Positions 57,401 to 64,000 of a stretch of 64,000 bases of DNA are shown here, piece after piece. The notes under the pieces are model-generated. The model was not told where the DNA came from. It did not search any database and saw only the letters and a list, made by a program, of their open reading frames with translations. Position numbers and translations under genes: made by a program. Each line of letters begins with the position of its first letter. Position 1 is the first letter of the stretch. The DNA lies in contig JAHNUO010000001.1 in the NCBI GenBank assembly GCA_019787685.1, positions 744,001 through 808,000 on the forward strand, read 5' to 3'. Source of the DNA: Chiua virens. Taxonomy: Eukaryota > Basidiomycota > Agaricomycetes > Boletales > Boletaceae.

Positions 57401-58380
57401 GTAATTGACTTACCACATGCAGCCACACCCAGTGTCCAGACATAAAATCTTGATAGCACCATTCATTTCTTCCGACAGAATACTTGCGGTACAGCCCATA
57501 GTTGAATGAATCCTTGAAGTCTGGGTTGGCAAGCATATTGCGAAGGCAAACGAGTAGATCACGAAACCAAACGTCAAACATTTGGTCCATCCATGGTGGC
57601 CGACCTGGTGATCGCATGTTGCCATCATATTTGATGTGAAATTTCTGCCACTTCATACCAGCTAATAATGTATCATCAATGACATCATACAGATGTTTCA
57701 CACCTGTAAATGGTGGTTTCTGTGACTCAGGATTGTCGGGATTAGCCTCAATTAGAGTTGCCGCCCATATATCCATGAGACCGTCAATTTGCTTTGCACT
57801 CATTTCTGAACACCGGTATAGTAAGTCTGCCACCTTGAACTGGGTATGGCTGGTATATGGAGTCCAGTCATCATCTGAGGCAGGCAGCGGCAGCAGCGGC
57901 AGTGGTGCATTAGGTGGAAGGATATTTTCATCAGTATCGCAAGGTTGTCCTACAAACTGTTCAGAACCACTATTTAATAGTGTGAATTAAAATCAAATTA
58001 CTGTTCAAGTGAGGGTGAAAGACTCAATGCAAGGTCCTGCCCATCCTCTGTTCTTCATGGTATTGCTGCTCTGAGTTCCCATGATCCTCGTCTTTGGTAC
58101 CGAATGATTTGCCAGACATAGCATCAGGGGCCACCCAAGGGGACTCAGAGCAGGAACATATTGAAGAATTTTGAGATGGGGAGCATGATGGATGGCCATG
58201 GCTGTGCAGTTGACCTGGACCCGGGTGAACAGCTAGATGGGCAGATAGACAGTGTTTCATTCAACCAGCAAGAGTTTTGAACCAGTGGTTGCATCCTGGA
58301 TGCAGGCATGGAAGTTGAAGGACTGCATTTTTCACCTGAATGCTGGCATGTTGGCACTGTCCATTCCTAAGTTGACGGGA
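54442..58380 (-). pseudogene. Plavaka-type (CACTA-like) transposase, decayed
   Basis: Read right to left, the segments follow the Plavaka order. An N-terminal C2H2-like finger (CLHPGCNHWFKTLAG, stop, MKHCLSAHL) lies near 58200-58330. Then come MDQMFDVWFRDLLVCLRNML, YQDFMSGHWVW, FIPVVLGSDKTTISVATGN and YYPLYMSIGNIHNTVRRAHP. ETPEIVCYGDGHFQKT, FTNDFPQADIHQLI and STFSLPRQHAIKHYPELIQL follow, then LFGAPNGLCSSIMENKHITA and ILITNQRLDKLLAARTDF. The C-terminal part has TTELAIPNLAILLQCFLFE, GELPVYDSAMSVF, SNLSGTGGM, SVTYPCAVVQWFDKVGEEPN and YINKYTDYHSFMLA, with the stop at 54442. In-frame stops occur, and a 430-base LTR splits the gene. Terminal repeats of the element were not identified. Confidence 0.88.
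54982..55421 (+). mobile_element. Solo LTR with 5-base target duplication inside the Plavaka gene
   Basis: The LTR spans 54987-55416 (430 bases). It begins TGTTACGATACC and ends GTTGTTTCA (TG..CA), with CACAG directly on both sides (54982-54986 and 55417-55421). Taking out the LTR and one CACAG joins the minus-strand frame as LNPNDSCDTV-DIPPGELP, exactly what the Plavaka C-terminal region should read. Inside the LTR is a TATA box (AGTATATAAACC near 55280), followed by pyrimidine-rich sequence, as in Ty3-type LTRs. No internal retrotransposon genes are present, so it is a solo LTR left by recombination between two LTRs. Confidence 0.85.
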
Positions 58381-58964
58381 TGGCATTTTAGTGCACTATG
58401 GTGACTGGTATGACACATGCAGGCTGGAAAGGAGGCTAAGTTGTTTGTTTGCACTCAGGGTGTGTCACTTACAATTTAAAAATTTGCCAAAGTTCAACTC
58501 CACACCTTGTCCTCTCACACCAGCACAGCACTTCCTTGTACTCTTCCCTGCTTACTAGCCATCAGAATCTTTTGTTTACCATGAGTACTAGACGCACCCA
58601 TGCCACAAACACAACTGCTCATCCTGGAGCCATTCTTCTTGCCGCGCAGGGAAAACAGCACACCAAAGTGGAAAAAGCAGCGGATGACAATCATGCAGCA
58701 CTTGAGAAGGCTGCAGCTGAGAAGGCCGCACAGGAACATGTCATTGCTATCACCAAGTTAGTCATGCAATTGCACAAAGAGCAGAATGCCATGGCCACTG
58801 CACCTGTAAGCAATCTACTCATTCTACCATCCCTCATCATGAATTGATTTTAATTCATTGTCACTGGAGACCACAACCACCAGTGTGCCAAGAGATACAG
58901 GCACCTGCCGTGGTAGCAAGTCGAGCGCTACAGCAGTGAACCAATATCGTCGTCAGGCAGAGGG

Positions 58965-59333
58965 TACTCCAGTTAGGGTTCTGTGTGGGTACACCCATGG
59001 GTATCAGAACTCATACCCATACCCATACCCACCAAAAACCCATACCCATGCCATGAGTATGGGTTTTCCTGTGGGTATCAAAAACTGTACCCATGGGTTT
59101 AGTAGTACCAAGCCTAAACTATAGACTAAACCTTGTTCTAAACATCATATCTATACTCATTCTGCTATCTTATACCTTATCCTAACTTAGCTAAACCTCA
59201 CTCACTCATGGTAAGCCATCATCATCATCACCCTCACCTTGCTATGGACCCACTGTACCCATGGCGTGAGTATGGGTATGGGTATCCAAAGTCCAACCCA
59301 TACCCATACCCATGCAGATCCCTAACTCTAGTA
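58965..59333. mobile_element. MITE-like element with TA target duplication
   Basis: Terminal inverted repeats face each other. The left end is CTCCAGTTAGGGTTCTG (from 58967) and the right end is CAGATCCCTAACTCTAG (to 59331), with TA on both sides (58965-58966, 59332-59333). The inner edges continue as TGGGTA-rich sequence in inverted orientation, with many ACCCATACCCAT units. The element is about 365 bases and has no coding sequence. TA duplication and a CTCC-like terminus fit a Tc1/mariner (Stowaway-like) non-autonomous element. Confidence 0.7.
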
Positions 59334-60058
59334 AGTCATGAAACTGACCTCGTTCTGCCTTCTGTCACAATGTAACTGGGTTAAATATAGGAACTGGAAG
59401 CTACAGTGCCTGAGCCAGGTACAAAGGGTGCAAGCTCCGAGTCTCATCCAAGCAACAAGTTAGGCGCTAATCGCGGGGTGGTAGACTGACTTGAAGGTCA
59501 GTCATAGTAGTAACCTTTTGCAACGAAATACTTATAACTCACCATGATCAACTTTGTAGGCACCAAATGCCAGACTCAATCTGGAGTGAAAGGGAAGAAA
59601 GGGAAGATTTCGCTTAGGGTGATGATTCGTGAAGCAAGCAAGGCAACTAGTTTGGACACCAGTGGCAATGTGTCACAATACCCAAGCCTACCAAAGTAGG
59701 TACTCATGCCCTGCTTCTCCCATCAACCATGTTATTTCTCACAGAGGCCACTTTATTCTTTGTCAATCTTCTGGTTGCTGACTATGAATCTGTTAACAGG
59801 GACCATGAGTTAGACTTGGAAGTTGACGAACATATGATTACAGGATGGTACAAACGTGTCCAGGAAAGTCAGGGGACACCAAGGTTGTGACCCATCGCTG
59901 CTGTGGAAACATTATCAACTACATCAACCTCCATGTCCAAGCTCAGTAGTTAGCCCAGCAAGGCAGTAACAGAGAGTACTCAACTCACACAATATTCACA
60001 AACAGAAGCCAATGCCGGTATTACAACGAAATTTGGAGGTTTCAATCTTGACTGTGAT

Positions 60059-60091
60059 GAGGAGGAGGAGGAGGAGGAGGAGGAGGAGGAG
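60059..60091 (+). repeat. (GAG)11 trinucleotide repeat encoding poly-Glu
   Basis: Eleven GAG codons in a row lie in the frame of the DUF6532-like gene (NLDCDEEEE..RAALRKGKD). This is a length-variable coding microsatellite within an acidic region. Confidence 0.9.
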
Positions 60092-61632
60092 GAAAGAGCG
60101 GCTCTCAGAAAGGGAAAGGACAGGAATGTTGCTTCGGTGTGTGCTGAACATGTTGTCCACCATTCCTTTTTACAGTTTACAAATCCATTCACTGAATCAA
60201 CTATACAGATTGTTCCTTCCAATCCGGACAGCAACGTTGAAATCGAAGCAAGTCAAATTCCCCCCTGGTATGATAATTACGAGTGTACCCCCCCTCTGAC
60301 TCAGCCCCGGGTACCCTCGACTACATTAAAGAGAAAGATTATGCCGATTCCGACCAGTGATCCCATAGAAGATTTTCTTGAGCTTTCTGCTGAACTCCAG
60401 GTTGGCATGGACATTGATACCGTTGATGCTATGACAAGTGATGTGAGAACAACAGCGACAGTATGTCCTTCATTTTTTTGTCTTCCTATGCTCATGCTAT
60501 ACCATGTCAGACATCAGTCAGTATTGTACATGCAGATGACACCCAGCCAATGCTGAAGAAGGTCAAGATAGAGGCAGGTGAAACTTCCCTTGGCAAGAAG
60601 GTGAAAGTTTCAGAGCGCAAGGCCCACAGCAATTATAAGAACAGCAACCTTCCTGTTGAGGCAAACCAGAGGTGGACAAACACATTCATGGATACCATCA
60701 TTCTCTGGGCTGGGGGACAGATGAGTATTTGGTCTATTCCTGATGAGACCCTGGTAGCAGCCCTTCAAGAGATCTTCGATGTTGTCTACCCTGATGTTGT
60801 GCACAAGGTTACCATCGATGGTCCTGTGGTTGGGGTGGTGCATAATCCCCTTATTCCACACTTTCACACTCCCATCTCCCTTCACTAAAATATGTACTTA
60901 GGTGTCGCAACGTTTGAATGAATGGCATAGCGGATTTGGATCCGCCGCACTTGCTATGGTGACCCACTACTTTTGGGATATGGTGAAAGAAAACCATGAT
61001 ATAAAGGGGTCTAACGCGATGGTCCAGGACAAATCCATGTGAATGATTGCTCCCCTGCTCTTCAAGTTCATTTGAGAAAATCAGGCTGTTTTCAACCCAC
61101 AGCATAACTTGCACACTCCATTTATTGTCGATGTTGTTGTGATTGCCCACTTGAGCAAGACCTCAGGCACCATCAGTATCCTGTCCCTCAGAACTGAAAA
61201 ATTGTGGCAAGGCTATGATATGGAAGGTGTTGTTGTGCTTGCAACGGCTGTGGTGAAAAAAGATTTATGCTGTTTTAATTTATTATGCTGATTAAACTTG
61301 TCTCAAAGCTTGAGCATGTGTTCACGCTTTACCGTGATAGCAAAGTATTTGTCTGAGAAGCTGTGAAGGAATTGGCAGGGAAGAAGAAAGTGATGCTGCA
61401 CAAGATGCTCAACAAAGTGACTGGAACCTTGAGCAAGCAAGACCTATTATTCTCTCATGTCAACTGGGGCAAGCCAATGGATGATTACACCAACGCACTC
61501 ATCAAGAAGGGCCCCAAAAACACAGCCAAAATCATCCAAACTGCGTTAGACACGCTCGGCCCCCATGCCCCTGAGGCATCCAAGAATTGCAACAATGATG
61601 ATGTTATTGATCCATGCTCTTTACTTTGGTAA

Positions 61633-62072
61633 TATTCCTCCCAGATCTGGACTGCATGGAACTGACTGCCAGCTTCCAGATCCAACTTGATTGTGTCAGC
61701 ATGCTGAAATTCAGCTCATATACCCATCCATCCCACAATTTTGAACCACTTGGACCACTTTTTGTGCACGTTTCTCACTTACACTACTTTAATCACTTTT
61801 TTTGTAGTATCTACTTCATTTTCAATGGACAACTGGCATGACTTTCTCTACTTTTACCTCTTGCAACAATTCCTCCCAAGTCTAAAAAGTGGAATAATAG
61901 AAGGCATACAAGCTGAGTTCAAGAAATCAAGTGGCATTAGACGTCTTGTGCAGGCCTCATCTTGGACCACTTATCAGACTGTGCAAGTGTGGTAATTGTG
62001 GCCAAGTGTCAGCTAAGACCGACGACAAATTGCTGATGATGCACACTGACCGTCTGATATAGTTGCATAGTC
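61633..62072. other. Unassigned between DUF6532-like gene and transposase
   Basis: One stretch (61880-61990) reads SGIIEGIQAEFKKSSGIRRL and may be a remnant exon. No family is recognised. Confidence 0.4.
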
Positions 62073-63313
62073 ATGCCAAAAGGAGACAAGATCAGCCCTG
62101 ACACACAATGGGCCATTATTCGATTGAGCAGGCTCATCAAGACAGATGAAATTGCTATGTGTCTCTCCCTTTCAACCCGTTCTGTCCATCACATCAAATC
62201 ACATTTTGAAACACACAGGACCATCATGGGACATCAAGAGAACATGGTTGATGAGGAACGCAAGAATAAAATGCACCTTCATGATGTTGATGTCAAGGTG
62301 AGTCTTACTTTCTTTATTGTATGAGTATGTTGTCATACAGACATCCGACATGGCTGCCTGTACCACTTGGGACTTACCTATAATGTTTAGTTTCTGCTGG
62401 GAACCATTCAAAAGACTCTGGACTTGTACCTTGATGAACTTCAAGAAATGCTTGTCACTTCTTGTGGTGCTGATGTCTCGCAATCAACCGTATGGTGCAT
62501 GCTCCACAGAGCAGGATTCACAATGAAAAGGTAGGTTTTAGTATTGATCAGTGTCGTGTTCACAAACCTGCTCCTTCAGGTCACATGTGTTGCAGCAGAG
62601 TGCTCTGCTCAGAAGCGACTTGAATACATTGCTCATATTGGAAGGTATGAGGCAGACCAGCTTGTTTTTGTTGATGAAAGTTCTGTGGATCGCTGTACTA
62701 CATACCATGGTCGAGCATGGTCTATCTGAGGAAGCAAAGCCCAATGCAAGGCATTTTTCATTCATGGACATCGGTATGATTTTTATACAGCATTTGATTT
62801 GAGTTATACAAACTGGCTGACTGTAAAACAGCTTTTCTGTTCTTCCAGCACTCACACTACATGATGGAATCATACACTGCAACATTGTTGAGGGGTCCTT
62901 CACCATGGACACATTCTCAGATTTCATAGATCTTACTTGATAAGATGTGGCCTTATCCAGAAACAAATTCAGTTATTGTTATGGACAATTGTAGGATTCA
63001 CAAGCACCCAGAAATTCAGAATCGAATTGAGGTGAGGCGAGTTTTCTTATTTCTCTCCGATCCCTAAACTCATTTTACTTCCACTGGCAGGGGTATGCGG
63101 TATGAGTTCCTTCCACCTTACTCCCCTGACCTCAACCTGATCAAGCTGGCATTTTTGGCAATGAAGTACAACCTGCACAGAAATGGGGAATATGCTTGAT
63201 TGGTGATGATGCAGTTGTTGGACGAGGACATTTACATGACTCTGACACGTGCTTTGTACATTATCTCCCCTGAAGACTCTATGGGCTGGTATCATCACTG
63301 TGGTTATATGTAG
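62073..63313 (+). pseudogene. Tc1/mariner (IS630-type) DDE transposase, inactive
   Basis: The N-terminal helix-turn-helix region reads MPKGDKISPDTQWAIIRLSR and LSTRSVHHIKSHFETHR. It is followed in broken frames by LDELQEMLVTSCGADVSQST and MLHRAGFTMKR. The catalytic core shows LVFVDESSVDRCTTYHGRAW (first Asp), LTLHDGIIHCNIVEGSF, VIVMDNCRIHKHPEIQNRIE (second Asp) and FLPPYSPDLNLIKLAFLAMK. In the last motif the usual Glu of NPIE is Lys, which removes the third catalytic residue. Frame changes occur near 62290-62400, 62730 and 62940. Introns are possible but do not explain all of them. TIRs were not found by eye. Confidence 0.85.
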
Positions 63314-63473
63314 ACAGTGTAGTAGTAGGTGACTCCAAGTCCATTGTATGTGACAGGTTGGGTTTTCTGACCATTTTCATCTTGTACTTCACATATCACA
63401 TTGCGTAAGTAGTACTAGTTTGTCTCCAGTTCCTCATCATCACCGTGTTTCTGCACATTGAACTTCAATATTC

Positions 63474-63793
63474 ATGTCGAGAAAGTGCAAGAAGGCTGAC
63501 ATTGTGGCCCCCACTGCAACCCATGACACTGGGGTCACTGCAGAAACAGTTCCTCAGCAGAGCATCAAAGGTATGCTTTTTTTTCACTCATTTTGCTACG
63601 TTACAAGCAAAACATAAGTCCAGTGGTGAAAACTGGAGCATGTGCAAAGTGTTGTTCATCAAAGGTCAAGTGTAGCTTTGCTTCAGGGGCCAGTGCATGC
63701 CAAAGATGCACAGATCATGGTTTACTCTGTGTCGCTCAAGAAATCCATGCATGTCCTACTCATAGTACCAGTGCTGCACCTGAGCTCCCTTGA
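63474..63793 (+). CDS. Small Zn2Cys6 zinc-cluster protein
   Basis: Exon 1 starts MSRKCKKADIVAPTATHDTG. An intron (63571-63623) follows, and the second exon holds CAKCCSSKVKCSF and CQRCTDHGLLC. The spacing is C-x2-C-x6-C-x8-C-x2-C-x6-C, a fungal Zn2Cys6 cluster. The open frame stops at 63793 after SAAPELP, giving about 89 residues, far shorter than a normal fungal transcription factor. Further exons may lie beyond, up to or past the window end. Short zinc-cluster proteins of this kind are common near transposons in mushroom genomes; I know no function. Confidence 0.5.
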
Positions 63794-64000
63794 TCTGCTG
63801 ATCAGCCAGATGTCGCTCAACATCAGTTGTGCTCTAGGAAACAGGCTTGTTAGCCTAAGGCTGCACAAGTCATCGCACAGCCCTTGCCTCCAAGTCCATC
63901 TCTGGATTCTCCCAAGCCAGCTACCAAATGACAGCACTACTATTTACAACCTCCTGATAACAATGTAGATGCTTCCTCAGGTGGCCTGTCGAGTATCCCA

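Larger units (their letters stand above)
58581..61632 (+). pseudogene. DUF6532-like gene, decayed
   Basis: The start MSTRRTHATNTTAHPGAILL, followed by an Ala/Lys coiled coil, is typical of this Agaricomycete family, as are the later segments. Those are KGKKGKISLRVMIREASKA near 59590, an acidic stretch with eleven Glu codons at 60059-60091, and NLPVEANQRWTNTFMDTIIL at 60640-60700. WSIPDETLVAALQEIFDVVY, RLNEWHSGFGSAALAMVTHY at 60910-60970 and TGTLSKQDLLFSHVNWGKPM near 61420-61480 follow. Two TGA stops interrupt the frame near 61040-61075, one most simply from a Trp codon. Others follow near 61290-61360. A MITE-like element lies between the first and second coding parts. The family's function is unknown; DUF6532 is named from memory. 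Confidence 0.65.

Noticed and set aside
58970..59330. TTAGGG and ACCCAT tracts suggesting telomere-like repeats.
   Set aside because: TTAGGG occurs once at each end as part of inverted termini, and ACCCAT is not the telomere unit; a MITE explains it better.
1..64000. CRISPR arrays, tRNA and rRNA genes.
   Set aside because: The window is eukaryotic, no regularly spaced repeats were seen, and no convincing tRNA or rRNA sequence was found by eye.

Overview
This window is a piece of a filamentous-fungus nuclear genome, most likely a mushroom-forming basidiomycete (Agaricomycetes). The genes are split by many introns of roughly 45-70 bases with GT..AG ends and CTAAY-like branch points. Single-copy eukaryotic genes are present (SPT16, RPC82, YJU2, HRQ1, MET8). 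The right end carries element types typical of Agaricomycetes: a Plavaka-type transposase, a DUF6532-like gene and a Tc1/mariner-like transposase. The species cannot be named from the sequence alone.

Layout. (1) 1-3945 is the left arm of a large inverted duplication. It holds a decayed P-loop ATPase gene of the fungal RHS/Crinkler-like type, a decayed alpha/beta hydrolase and a scrap of a membrane-protein gene. (2) 4783-23415 is a compact, healthy housekeeping block: tetraspanin, MET8, a 5'-nucleotidase-like enzyme, a small membrane protein, a large acidic protein, RPC82, an MPPED-type phosphoesterase, YJU2 and SPT16. Several neighbours share short divergent promoters. (3) 23416-25824 is poorly defined, with two hypothetical genes. 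(4) 25825-36327 is an array of four related cytochrome P450s: one intact, two with a single-base frameshift and one 5'-truncated pseudogene. (5) 36328-39171 is mostly unassigned. (6) 39172-50826 is the right arm of the duplication: the membrane protein (frameshifted), an intact alpha/beta hydrolase, a small basic protein plus HRQ1 (both absent from the left arm), and an intact RHS/Crinkler-like ATPase. (7) 50827-64000 is a more AT-rich transposon graveyard: an SNF2/STH1-like pseudogene, a broken Plavaka transposase split by a solo LTR, a MITE-like element, a decayed DUF6532 gene, a dead Tc1/mariner transposase and a small zinc-cluster ORF.

How it fits together. The housekeeping genes are open across all exons I joined, while single-base indels cluster in the duplicated and P450 regions. 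That argues for real birth-and-death evolution rather than uniform sequencing error. P450s, hydrolase and multi-pass membrane protein side by side could be a small secondary-metabolism neighbourhood, but no core synthase is visible. The strongest structural observations are the asymmetrically decayed inverted duplication, a promoter module shared by two P450s at near-constant spacing, a conserved GC-AG intron in three P450s, and a solo LTR whose removal rejoins the Plavaka reading frame.
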